From: PFJX01 sp031426815
Lineage (GTDB): Bacteria > Pseudomonadota > Gammaproteobacteria > Burkholderiales > Thiobacillaceae
Reading direction: 5' to 3'
Assembly: GCA_031426815.1 (NCBI GenBank)
Contig: JASJPG010000022.1
Span: 62,001-126,000, forward strand
Length of the DNA: 64,000 nucleotides
A program made the translations under genes and the position numbers. Below, in pieces: positions 57,364-64,000 of this stretch (the first letter of the stretch is position 1; each line of letters starts with the position of its first letter). The notes under the pieces are model-generated. The model saw only the letters and a list, made by a program, of their open reading frames with translations, searched no databases and was not told the DNA's origin.

Positions 57364-57798
57364 ATGAATCCAATCCTGTCCATTCCGGGTATACAACCTG
57401 CCGGCAAACCCAGGTTGCCTTACTCCAGGTTTCAGGTGCTGCTTGCGCTTGATGGCAATCACCTGACTCCCCTGCTGTTAAGCGCCGCGCTGACGCACTG
57501 CGTACCACTCACCGACCGCCTCGACATCCTGCTGGTCAATCCCCCGAAGGCGCCGACCAGCCTGTTGTCGGTCATGCTGCTGCGCCTGGAACATTCGGGC
57601 ATCGACTATCGCCTGGCCAGTACCGAAGGTGAACTGGGCGAGCAGATCCTGGAATACCTGAATCGTTTCCTCGGCATCACGACCGTACTGGTGGACAGAC
57701 TGACGCCGCTGGAACAGACGATAGGGCCATCGCTGGAACATCTGCGCACGAAGGGTTACCGCTTCGTTCCCATTTCCGAGCAGATTCAGATGGAATGA
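57364..57798 (+). CDS. Hypothetical protein, possible alpha/beta nucleotide-binding-like fold
   Basis: This is a 144-residue cytoplasmic protein starting MNPILSIPGIQPAGKPRLPY, with AAAGGA upstream. The pattern FQVLLALDGNHLTPLLLSAA - LDILLVNPP - IDYRLASTEG - TTVLVDRLTPLE suggests alternating strands and helices, similar to universal-stress-like folds, but no diagnostic motif is present. It follows the exported repeat protein gene on the same strand. Function unknown. Confidence 0.65.
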   Translation: MNPILSIPGIQPAGKPRLPYSRFQVLLALDGNHLTPLLLSAALTHCVPLTDRLDILLVNPPKAPTSLLSVMLLRLEHSGIDYRLASTEGELGEQILEYLNRFLGITTVLVDRLTPLEQTIGPSLEHLRTKGYRFVPISEQIQME

Positions 57799-57847
57799 CG
57801 AATCAATCGGGAAACAGCGGTTGGCACGACTTGTCACTTTTTTGACG

Positions 57848-57902
57848 GTGCGAATTCATTCGCATCGAAGTCGTTGATTGTGCGAATGAATTTGCCCCTA
57901 CG
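57848..57902. repeat. Small palindrome (GTGCGAAT family), copy 2
   Basis: GTGCGAATTCATTCGCA and TGCGAATGAATTTGCCCCTA form an imperfect inverted pair related to the palindrome at 55594-55619. It lies in the gap before the small membrane protein gene. Confidence 0.7.
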
Positions 57903-58026
57903 CGTGTTCCAACTGCGCTTCGCAGGATAAATCGACGCCAACTTCAGGGCGTATTCGTCGCCCGCTTCAGGCCGGAATCGGGTCGAATCCACTAGACTTT
58001 GCGCTTCGACCAACGAGAGCGCAGTC

Positions 58027-58452
58027 ATGAATTCAAAAATCCCCCGCATCATCGGATTGATCTTTCTTGCCCTGATTCTGCTCGCGGCAGGCTGGGTCTG
58101 GCTGACGCTGCATTGGAGTTATGCGGAAGGGGAGCGCGCCGGTTATGTGCAGAAACTGTCCAAGAAGGGCTGGCTGTGCAAGACCTGGGAAGGGGAAATC
58201 GCCATGGTCACCATGCCGGGTGCCATTCCGGAAAAATTCCTTTTCACCGTGCCGGACGATGCCATGGCCGACAAGATCAATGGCATGGCCGGCCAACGCG
58301 TGGTTCTGAGCTATCAGCAACACAAATTCATTCCGTCCTCCTGCTTCGGCGAGACCGAATATTTCGTGAACGACGCCCGGGCGGTGCAGGCTGAAACGAC
58401 CACGTTGCCGGCGCCTTCCGTTCCACAGGGACAATTGCAGACGCCGCCCTGA
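58027..58452 (+). CDS. Conserved hypothetical membrane-anchored protein
   Basis: This is a 141-residue protein. A single N-terminal transmembrane helix (IIGLIFLALILLAAGWVWLT, about 8-28) is followed by a soluble domain with ERAGYVQKLSKKGWLCKTWE and PSSCFGETEYFV; the two cysteines may form a disulfide in the periplasm. The C-terminus is Pro/Gln-rich. Similar small proteins are, as I recall, widespread in betaproteobacteria with unknown function. Confidence 0.75.
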   Translation: MNSKIPRIIGLIFLALILLAAGWVWLTLHWSYAEGERAGYVQKLSKKGWLCKTWEGEIAMVTMPGAIPEKFLFTVPDDAMADKINGMAGQRVVLSYQQHKFIPSSCFGETEYFVNDARAVQAETTTLPAPSVPQGQLQTPP

Positions 58453-58522
58453 TCCCGCCACTCGCGCAGCGTCCGATGCCTGAAATCATGCTTCCGACTC
58501 CCCCACCCACAGTGAGCACATC

Positions 58523-59149
58523 ATGAGCGACGCACTCAACTACCTGATCGCCGTGCGCGGCGACGCCCTCGGCCATTACTTCAAGTTCCTCAAGGACACC
58601 GGCAAACACCTCGATCCGAAGACGCGCAATCTGATCTCGGTCATCACCAAGGTGTATGCGCAGACCGAGCCCGGCTTCAAGCAGTACCTGATGCGGGCGC
58701 TGCGCGAAGGGTGTTCGCCGATGGAAGTGGTCGATGCGCTGCTGATGGCGTTTCCGGCCCTGGGCCTGGCCAAGATCGTCTGGGCCACCGAAATCCTGCT
58801 GGAAATGGACATGCCGGAGTTCTCGCCGGAACTGATCGGCGGCCTGCCGCAATGGCGCGACGTAATGGCGGTGGCGGATATCGCCGACGGCGAAGTGCAG
58901 CGGGTGGATTGCCGTGTGCGCACGGTATTCGTCTATCGCGTGGCGGAAACCTACAAGGTCTACGACTCGCATTGCCCGCACCAGGTCACCAATATTCCGC
59001 ATCTGGCATTGGATGGCTTGACGCTGACCTGTCCGAAACACTTGTGGAAGTTCGATATCGCCAGCGGCGCATGTATCGATAAGGGCAATCACCCGCTCAA
59101 GGCGTTCGAGACCAAGGTGGAAGACGGCCGTCTGTACGCCATGTGGTAA
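58523..59149 (+). CDS. AhpD-like / Rieske [2Fe-2S] fusion protein
   Basis: This is a 208-residue protein. Residues about 1-100 look like a carboxymuconolactone decarboxylase/AhpD-type helical domain (LDPKTRNLISVITKVYAQTE, GCSPMEVVDALLMAFPALGL), but the usual CxxC peroxidase site is not seen. Residues about 105-208 form a Rieske ferredoxin domain with ligands CPH in DSHCPHQVTNIPH and CPKH in LTCPKHLWKFDIASG. The fusion suggests electron transfer to a small oxidoreductase-like domain. It stands alone before the arsenic genes; its function is unknown. Confidence 0.82.
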   Translation: MSDALNYLIAVRGDALGHYFKFLKDTGKHLDPKTRNLISVITKVYAQTEPGFKQYLMRALREGCSPMEVVDALLMAFPALGLAKIVWATEILLEMDMPEFSPELIGGLPQWRDVMAVADIADGEVQRVDCRVRTVFVYRVAETYKVYDSHCPHQVTNIPHLALDGLTLTCPKHLWKFDIASGACIDKGNHPLKAFETKVEDGRLYAMW

Positions 59150-59211
59150 GCCGCCCAGCGGCGGCCGGGGCATGCCCGGCGAGCGATTGAATTGGTTTTA
59201 TTAAATTCGTT

Positions 59212-59238
59212 TTGACAGATGTGTTTAACGGTTATAAG
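59212..59238 (+). promoter_or_regulatory. Probable arsR promoter
   Basis: TTGACA (59212-59217) and TATAAG (59233-59238) are separated by 15 bases, in an AT-rich stretch unlike its surroundings. ArsR normally represses its own promoter; the nearby repeats TTCAATCAAATC and GATTGAATTGG may be part of the operator but are not clear enough to call. Confidence 0.6.
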
Positions 59239-59277
59239 CTGAATCACCGTTCAATCAAATCTGTCGAGACGAATATC

Positions 59278-59598
59278 ATGCTGGACCAGCAAGTTTTCTT
59301 CGAAGCCCTCAACGACCCCATACGGCGGCGCATCCTGAGCCTGCTGCTGAGTCACGACGAACGTTGCGTGTGCGATCTGAATGCCACGCTCGACGCGCCG
59401 CAACCCAAGGTTTCCCGCCATCTCGGCGTATTACGCGAAGCCGGTCTGGTACTGACCCGGCGCGAAGGCGTCTGGATGCATTACCGTCTGCACCCCGAAC
59501 TGCCCGCCTGGGCCATCCGCGTGCTGTGGCACATGAACGAAGGCATGCCGGCTGATGTTGCCGTGGCCGACCAGGTCTGTCAGACCTGCGCGGCCTGA
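59278..59598 (+). CDS. arsR: Arsenite-responsive repressor ArsR
   Basis: This is a 106-residue winged-helix repressor starting MLDQQVFFEALNDPIRRRIL. The metalloid site is the Cys pair in DERCVCDLNATLD at the start of the DNA-binding helices (PQPKVSRHLGVLREAGLV); a further CQTC lies near the C-terminus and may add a ligand. It heads the arsenic cluster, 32 bases before the first arsC. Release of the repressor by arsenite is the known mode. Confidence 0.93.
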   Translation: MLDQQVFFEALNDPIRRRILSLLLSHDERCVCDLNATLDAPQPKVSRHLGVLREAGLVLTRREGVWMHYRLHPELPAWAIRVLWHMNEGMPADVAVADQVCQTCAA

Positions 59599-59630
59599 AT
59601 CCCGATTTTTCCCGCTCGAAAGGCCTCCCG

Positions 59631-60035
59631 ATGAAAAACGTATTGATCCTGTGCACCGGCAACTCCTGCCGTTCCCAGATGGCTGAAGTCCTGCTCAACC
59701 ATGATCTGGCCGGCCAGGTGCATGCGCTGTCCGCCGGCACCAAACCGCAACCCAAGGTGGCCGATGGCGCCATCGCCGCGCTGCAGGAAGCTGGCCTGAA
59801 TACCGAAGGGCTGTACCCGAAGGATGTCGATGCGGTGATGAACGAAAGCATCGATCTGGTGGTGACCGTGTGCGACAACGCCAAGGAAACCTGCCCGATC
59901 TTCCCGCGCCCGGTGAAGAGCATCCATCTGCCCTTCCACGACCCGCACGGCGAGCCACTGGAGAGTTTCCTGACGGTGCGCGATGACATCCGCGCCCGCC
60001 TGACCGCCGCCGTGCGCGCCGAATTCGGTCTCTGA
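59631..60035 (+). CDS. arsC: Arsenate reductase, LMW-PTP/thioredoxin type
   Basis: This is a 134-residue enzyme of the low-molecular-weight phosphatase fold. The P-loop CTGNSCRS holds the nucleophile Cys, and the two resolving cysteines are in VTVCDNAKETCP, the arrangement of thioredoxin-coupled ArsC (S. aureus pI258 type). It reduces arsenate to arsenite for export by the Acr3 protein encoded downstream. Confidence 0.92.
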   Translation: MKNVLILCTGNSCRSQMAEVLLNHDLAGQVHALSAGTKPQPKVADGAIAALQEAGLNTEGLYPKDVDAVMNESIDLVVTVCDNAKETCPIFPRPVKSIHLPFHDPHGEPLESFLTVRDDIRARLTAAVRAEFGL

Positions 60036-60061
60036 ACCTGACTCCGCCGGAGGAAATCGCC

Positions 60062-60565
60062 ATGTCCGACCGCCCCTACAACGTGCTGTTCCTGTGTACC
60101 GGCAATTCCGCCCGCTCTATCCTGGCCGAGGTATTGCTGAACCACTGGGGCCGCGGCCGCTTTCACGCCTACAGCGCCGGCAGCCATCCCGGCGGACAGG
60201 TGAATCCTTTCGCCATCGAATTGCTGCAAAAGAACCGCCTGCCGACCGATGAGCTGCGCAGCAAATCCTGGGACGAGTTCGCCCAGGCCGGCGCGCCCGA
60301 ACTGGATTTCGTATTCACCGTCTGCGACAACGCCGCCGGCGAGGTCTGCCCGGTTTGGCCCGGCCAGCCGATGACCGCGCACTGGGGCATCGCCGATCCG
60401 GCGGCAGTGGAAGGCAGCGACGACGATAAGCGCAAGGCGTTCTTCGTGGCGTTCAACCAGTTGCAGAACCGGATTTCGATGTTCGCCAGCCTGCCGATCG
60501 CCAAGCTGGATCGGCTGTCCCTGCAGAACAGCCTGAATAACATCGGCAAGGACAGCGCAGCATGA
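60062..60565 (+). CDS. arsC: Second arsenate reductase-like protein (LMW-PTP family)
   Basis: This is a 167-residue protein with the same fold; the P-loop is CTGNSARS and a downstream pair is in FTVCDNAAGEVCP. It lacks the Cys inside the P-loop seen in its neighbour and has a longer C-terminus (IAKLDRLSLQNSLNNIGKD). It resembles the ArsC group common with Acr3 in proteobacteria. Its stop overlaps the acr3 start (ATGA). The two copies may use different thiol partners. Confidence 0.9.
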   Translation: MSDRPYNVLFLCTGNSARSILAEVLLNHWGRGRFHAYSAGSHPGGQVNPFAIELLQKNRLPTDELRSKSWDEFAQAGAPELDFVFTVCDNAAGEVCPVWPGQPMTAHWGIADPAAVEGSDDDKRKAFFVAFNQLQNRISMFASLPIAKLDRLSLQNSLNNIGKDSAA

Positions 60566-61641
60566 GTGCCCAATGCGAAGTCACCGGCAAGCGCGCAGCC
60601 CACGCGCCGATGAACCTGTTCGAACGCTGGCTATCACTCTGGGTGGCGCTATGCATCGTGGTCGGCATCCTGGCCGGACAGTTGCTGCCGGCGCCGTTCC
60701 AGGCGCTCGGGCAGATGGAAGTGGCGCAGGTGAATCTGCCGGTCGGGCTGCTGATCTGGATCATGATCATCCCGATGCTGATGAAGATCGACTTCGCCGC
60801 GCTGCATCAGGTCAAGTCGCACTGGAAGGGCATCGGCGTCACCTTGTTCATCAACTGGGCGGTGAAGCCGTTCTCGATGGCCTTGCTGGCCTGGCTGTTC
60901 ATCCGCCAACTGTTCGCGCCCTATCTGCCGGCGGAACAACTCGACAGCTACGTCGCCGGCCTGATCCTGCTGGCCGCCGCGCCGTGCACGGCGATGGTCT
61001 TCGTGTGGAGCCGGCTGACCGGCGGCGACCCGTATTTCACGCTGTCGCAAGTCGCGCTGAACGACGCCATCATGATCTTCGCCTTCGCGCCCATCGTCGG
61101 TCTGCTGCTCGGCCTGTCCGCCATCGTGGTGCCGTGGGCAACACTGCTTACTTCCGTTGTGCTGTACATCGTCATCCCGGTGATCCTGGCGCAAATCTGG
61201 CGCAAGCAACTGCTGAAACAAGGGCAGGCCAGGTTCGATGCCACGCTGACCAGTCTCGGCCACGCCTCGATCGTCGCGTTGCTCGCCACGCTGGTGCTGC
61301 TGTTCGCCTTCCAGGGCGAAGCCATCATTGCGCAACCGCTGATCATCCTGCTGCTGGCGATCCCGATCCTGATCCAGGTGTTCTTTAACTCGTCGCTGGC
61401 CTACTGGCTGAACCGCAAGGTCGGCGAGAAACACAGCGTCGCCTGCCCGTCGGCATTGATCGGCGCCTCCAACTTCTTCGAACTGGCGGTGGCGGCGGCG
61501 ATTTCGCTGTTCGGCTTCCAGTCCGGCGCGGCACTGGCCACCGTGGTCGGCGTGCTGATCGAAGTGCCGGTGATGCTGCTGGTGGTCAGAATCGTCAATC
61601 AAAGCAAAGGCTGGTATGAAGCCGGCCTGCCTTCTCGCTAA
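60562..61641 (+). CDS. acr3: Arsenite efflux permease Acr3
   Basis: This is a 359-residue inner-membrane protein with about ten transmembrane segments of the BASS/ACR3 family. The conserved Cys lies in AAAPCTAMVFVWSRLTGGDP, the signature region of Acr3, and a second block is ALNDAIMIFAFAPIVGLLLG. It exports arsenite made by the two reductases. The start overlaps the second arsC; the MBL gene follows after nine bases. Confidence 0.95.
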   Translation: MSAQCEVTGKRAAHAPMNLFERWLSLWVALCIVVGILAGQLLPAPFQALGQMEVAQVNLPVGLLIWIMIIPMLMKIDFAALHQVKSHWKGIGVTLFINWAVKPFSMALLAWLFIRQLFAPYLPAEQLDSYVAGLILLAAAPCTAMVFVWSRLTGGDPYFTLSQVALNDAIMIFAFAPIVGLLLGLSAIVVPWATLLTSVVLYIVIPVILAQIWRKQLLKQGQARFDATLTSLGHASIVALLATLVLLFAFQGEAIIAQPLIILLLAIPILIQVFFNSSLAYWLNRKVGEKHSVACPSALIGASNFFELAVAAAISLFGFQSGAALATVVGVLIEVPVMLLVVRIVNQSKGWYEAGLPSR

Positions 61642-61650
61642 GGAATCCAT

Positions 61651-62571
61651 ATGCACAAATTGATTCTTCTTTTGGTGGCCCTGTTCGCCAGCTCTGCCCA
61701 GGCCGCCGAGTTCATGCCGAGAGCGGAAAAAGTCGTCGACAACGTCTACGCCATCATCGGCCCGCTCGGCCAGCGCAGCCAGGACAACGACGGCTCCAAC
61801 GCCAATTTCGGTTTCATCGTCACCGCCCAGGGCGTGATCCTGATCGACTCCGGCGCCAGCAAGCTGGGCGCGCAGAAAATCGCGGCGGCGATAGCGCAGG
61901 TCACCGACCAACCCGTGCGCTGGGTGGTCAACACCGGCAGCCAGGACCATCGCTGGCTAGGCAACGACACCTTCGCCAGCCAGGGCGCGCAAATCATCGC
62001 GCTGAAACGCACCACCGCCACGCAAGCGGAATTCGCCGCGCAGCACCTGCAGATGCTGGCCGGCTTCCTCGGCGCGCGCCTGGACGGCACCAAACCGATG
62101 CCCGCCACCAGCTTGCTCGACGGCAACGAGGCCACGATCGAACTCGGCGGCGAAACGCTGACCTTACGCCATACCGACACCCACTTCCCGGGCGACGCCT
62201 GGGTCTGGCTGCCGAAACGCAACGTCATATTCACCGGCGACCTGGTCTATGTCGACCGCATCCTCGGCGTGTTGCCCTGGTCCAGCGTGAAAAATGGCCA
62301 GAAGGCGTTCCACGCGCTGGAAGCGTTGCACCCGAAACACATCGTGCCCGGCCACGGCAATGTCTGCGACCTGGCCAAAGCGAAACGCGATTCCGGCGAT
62401 TACGAGGCGTTCCTCGCCAACGTGATCGGCAAAGCCGCGCAGGACATGGAACCGCTCGATGCGACGCTGAACAAATACGCCGATCTGCCGCAGTTCAAGC
62501 ATCTGTACAACTTCAGCGACCTACACCGCGCCAACATGAACCGCGCATTCGTCGAGTTCGAGGCGAATTGA
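61651..62571 (+). CDS. Exported metallo-beta-lactamase-fold protein with altered metal motif
   Basis: This is a 306-residue protein with signal peptide MHKLILLLVALFASSAQAA. The MBL fold is visible: GVILIDSGASKLGAQKIAAA, then NTGSQDHRWLGN at the place of the usual HxHxDH, HTDTHFPGDAWVWLP, FTGDLVYVDR and HIVPGHGN. The first two His of HxHxDH are replaced (GSQDH), while Asp-His and later ligands remain, so metal binding is altered. SoxH-like relatives in sulfur oxidisers are the closest style I recall. It lies in the arsenic operon behind acr3; a role there is inferred from position. Confidence 0.85.
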   Translation: MHKLILLLVALFASSAQAAEFMPRAEKVVDNVYAIIGPLGQRSQDNDGSNANFGFIVTAQGVILIDSGASKLGAQKIAAAIAQVTDQPVRWVVNTGSQDHRWLGNDTFASQGAQIIALKRTTATQAEFAAQHLQMLAGFLGARLDGTKPMPATSLLDGNEATIELGGETLTLRHTDTHFPGDAWVWLPKRNVIFTGDLVYVDRILGVLPWSSVKNGQKAFHALEALHPKHIVPGHGNVCDLAKAKRDSGDYEAFLANVIGKAAQDMEPLDATLNKYADLPQFKHLYNFSDLHRANMNRAFVEFEAN

Positions 62572-62580
62572 TGCTCACGT

Positions 62581-62650
62581 GTAGGCGCGCCTTCCAAGGC
62601 GCGATATCGCGACGAATCTCAGCCAATCGCGCCTTGGAAGGCGCTCCTAC
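62581..62650. repeat. REP-like palindromic element, copy 3
   Basis: GTAGGCGCGCCTTCCAAGGC... and ...GCGCCTTGGAAGGCGCTCCT plus AC form an inverted pair. It is the same family as the elements at 29606-29665 and 36369-36430 and sits between the MBL gene and arsP, ending just upstream of the arsP ATG. Confidence 0.85.
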
Positions 62651-62656
62651 ATAACC

Positions 62657-63619
62657 ATGTTCGATACGCTCGCCACCTTCCTCGTCTTCAACCTTGCCGG
62701 CCTGACGCCCGACTCGCCGCTCGGCGCCGCGCTGCATTTTTTCGTCATGGATGTGGCGAAAATTCTGGTGCTGCTGACCACGGTGATCTATCTGATGGGC
62801 TGGCTGCGCGCGCTGCTCACCCCGGAACGGGTGCGCGCGATGATGAAGGGCCGCTCCGGCCCCGGCGCGCGCTTGCTGGCGGTGGGCCTGGGCGCGGTGA
62901 CGCCGTTTTGTTCCTGCTCGTCGATTCCATTGTTCATCGGCTTCGTCGAGGCCGGCATTCCGTTGGGCGTCACGCTGTCGTTCCTGATCGCCAGCCCGAT
63001 GGTCAACCAGGTCGCGGTCGTGGTGCTGGCCGGCGTGATCGGCTGGCAGATGACGTTGATCTACGTCTTCACCGGCCTCTCCATCGCCTTCGTCGGCGGC
63101 TATGTGTTGCAGGCGTTCAAGCTGGAACGCTGGGTCGAGGAATATGTCTGGAAGATACAGATGGGCGAAGCAACGGCAGCTGAACGCGACGACAGCCTGC
63201 GCGCCCGCCACGACTACGCCTGGAACGAAGTGCGCCAGATCGTCGGCCGCATCTGGAAGTTCGTGATTGTCGGCGTCGGCATCGGCGCCTTGATCCACGG
63301 CTATGTGCCGGCAGATTTCGTCGCGCGCATCGCCGGCGACGGCAGCGTGCTGTCGGTGATCGTCGCGGTGCTGGTCGGCGTGCCGATGTATTCCGACGCG
63401 GTCGGCATCATCCCGGTGGCGGAAGCGCTGCTCGGCAAAGGCGTGCCGCTCGGCACCGTGCTGGCGTTCATGATGGCGGTCGTGGCGCTGTCCCTGCCGG
63501 AGATGCTCATCCTGCGCAAAGTCGTGAAATGGCCGCTGCTCGGCCTGTTCGCCGCCTATCTCGCCACTGCCTTTGTGGGCGTCGGCGTTCTGTTCAATGC
63601 TTTGAGGAGTTTCTTATGA
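62657..63619 (+). CDS. arsP: Organoarsenical efflux permease ArsP-like
   Basis: This is a 320-residue inner-membrane permease (DUF318/UPF0718 family) with about eight to ten hydrophobic segments. The conserved TPFCSCSSIPLFIGF motif with paired Cys is the hallmark of ArsP, which exports trivalent methyl- and aromatic arsenicals. A second repeat block is VGVPMYSDAVGIIPVAEALL. Clustering with arsR, arsC and acr3 supports this over other DUF318 roles. Its stop overlaps the next gene (ATGA). No ribosome site is obvious because a REP-like hairpin ends six bases before the ATG. Confidence 0.88.
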   Translation: MFDTLATFLVFNLAGLTPDSPLGAALHFFVMDVAKILVLLTTVIYLMGWLRALLTPERVRAMMKGRSGPGARLLAVGLGAVTPFCSCSSIPLFIGFVEAGIPLGVTLSFLIASPMVNQVAVVVLAGVIGWQMTLIYVFTGLSIAFVGGYVLQAFKLERWVEEYVWKIQMGEATAAERDDSLRARHDYAWNEVRQIVGRIWKFVIVGVGIGALIHGYVPADFVARIAGDGSVLSVIVAVLVGVPMYSDAVGIIPVAEALLGKGVPLGTVLAFMMAVVALSLPEMLILRKVVKWPLLGLFAAYLATAFVGVGVLFNALRSFL

Positions 63620-63954
63620 ACCAATCTCACGCAAACCCGCTACATCCTTCCATCGTTGCGCTGGTTTCACTGGCCGCCAACATCGCCTCGAACCACCCGA
63701 AACAGGGCCTGTGCCAGGTCGACCGTCTGAAGGAATATGGTGTCGCGAAGGATCAGATCGACAGCGTGATCGAGATCGCCAGACACATCCGCGACGAAGC
63801 GTCGCAAGCGCTCGATGCGAAGTTCGACGAAGCCTATGCACAGGGCTTCGAGCCAGCCAAGCCGAAGCTACCGGTCGACCCGTTCGCCAACATCGCCGTG
63901 GTGGAAAGCGGTACCTGTTGCACGCCGACCCAATCCGGCCAGTCCTGCTGCTGA
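63616..63954 (+). CDS. Small protein with Cys-Cys tail in the arsenic operon
   Basis: This is a 112-residue protein starting MNQSHANPLHPSIVALVSLA behind GAGGAG, coupled to arsP by an ATGA overlap. The N-terminal 75 residues are helical and resemble an AhpD-like or four-helix segment (NHPKQGLCQVDRLKEYGV). The C-terminus ends in TCCTPTQSGQSCC, two vicinal Cys pairs well suited to bind arsenite or another soft metal. I do not know the family; an arsenical chaperone or sequestering role is a hypothesis. Confidence 0.75.
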   Translation: MNQSHANPLHPSIVALVSLAANIASNHPKQGLCQVDRLKEYGVAKDQIDSVIEIARHIRDEASQALDAKFDEAYAQGFEPAKPKLPVDPFANIAVVESGTCCTPTQSGQSCC

Positions 63955-63986
63955 AACAAATTCCATCAAGGACATTGCGGAAAACC

Positions 63987-64000
63987 ATGCAAGCACACAA
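63987..64000 (+). CDS. Possible start of the next gene (truncated by the window end)
   Basis: ATGCAAGCACACAA follows GCGGAAAACC 32 bases after the Cys-tail gene. Only four codons are visible, so no product can be named. Confidence 0.35.

Overview
The window is high-GC (about 60-65 %) chromosomal DNA of a Gram-negative bacterium, most likely a betaproteobacterium. This is inferred from protein style and gene content (ArgRS-SPOR-DsbA run, ThiC behind a TPP riboswitch, SprA-related protein, small palindromic repeats), not from a search, and no marker here fixes the genus.

Layout. 1-1260: 3' part of an ammonium transporter gene and its terminator. 1318-11619: a guanidine-nitrogen operon. A likely NtrC site and sigma-54 promoter precede a clear guanidine-I (ykkC) riboswitch. 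Then follow a TauABC/SsuABC-type ABC transporter, two DUF1989 proteins (carboxyguanidine deiminase subunits), a biotin-dependent urea/guanidine carboxylase and allophanate hydrolase. Together they import guanidine, carboxylate and deiminate it, and release ammonia. The carboxylase gene carries two in-frame copies, in opposite orientation, of a 98-bp palindromic repeat, and a 239-bp MITE-like element lies before the hydrolase gene. 11637-15557: a REP-associated transposase, argS, an FtsN-like SPOR protein, dsbA and tRNA-Leu(UAA).

15468-24147: an 8.7-kb integrated element in the 3' end of tRNA-Leu, with P4-type integrase, XRE-like and AlpA-like regulators, a primase/helicase, unknown small genes, integrase arm boxes at both ends and two inverted 152-bp copies of a GGGACA iteron cassette. 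It resembles a P4-like or PICI-like satellite but has no recognisable capsid-interference genes. 24262-43141: a signalling region: CHASE-PAS-GAF histidine kinase, Rcp1-like regulator, receiver-kinase/NarL pair, pseudo-receiver, STAS protein, CheW, two chemoreceptors, two GGDEF-EAL proteins (one with a haem-binding sensor) and a very large BTAD/AAA/TPR regulator on the minus strand. No CheA is present.

43318-53386: a seven-gene type I restriction-modification operon (hsdM, DUF1016 nuclease, hsdS, AlbA_2/Schlafen-like protein, hsdR, YgjP-like metallopeptidase) in which neighbouring genes overlap by a few bases. 53466-55546: TPP riboswitch and thiC. 55656-59149: a SprA-related protein, an exported DP/W-repeat protein of unknown function, two small unknown proteins and an AhpD-Rieske fusion. 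59278 to the end: an arsenic cluster (arsR, two LMW-PTP-type arsC, acr3, a metallo-beta-lactamase-fold protein with an altered metal motif, arsP and a small protein with a Cys-Cys tail).

At least four families of small palindromic repeats are scattered between and inside genes. Nothing here was tested by database search; family names come from visible motifs and gene order.
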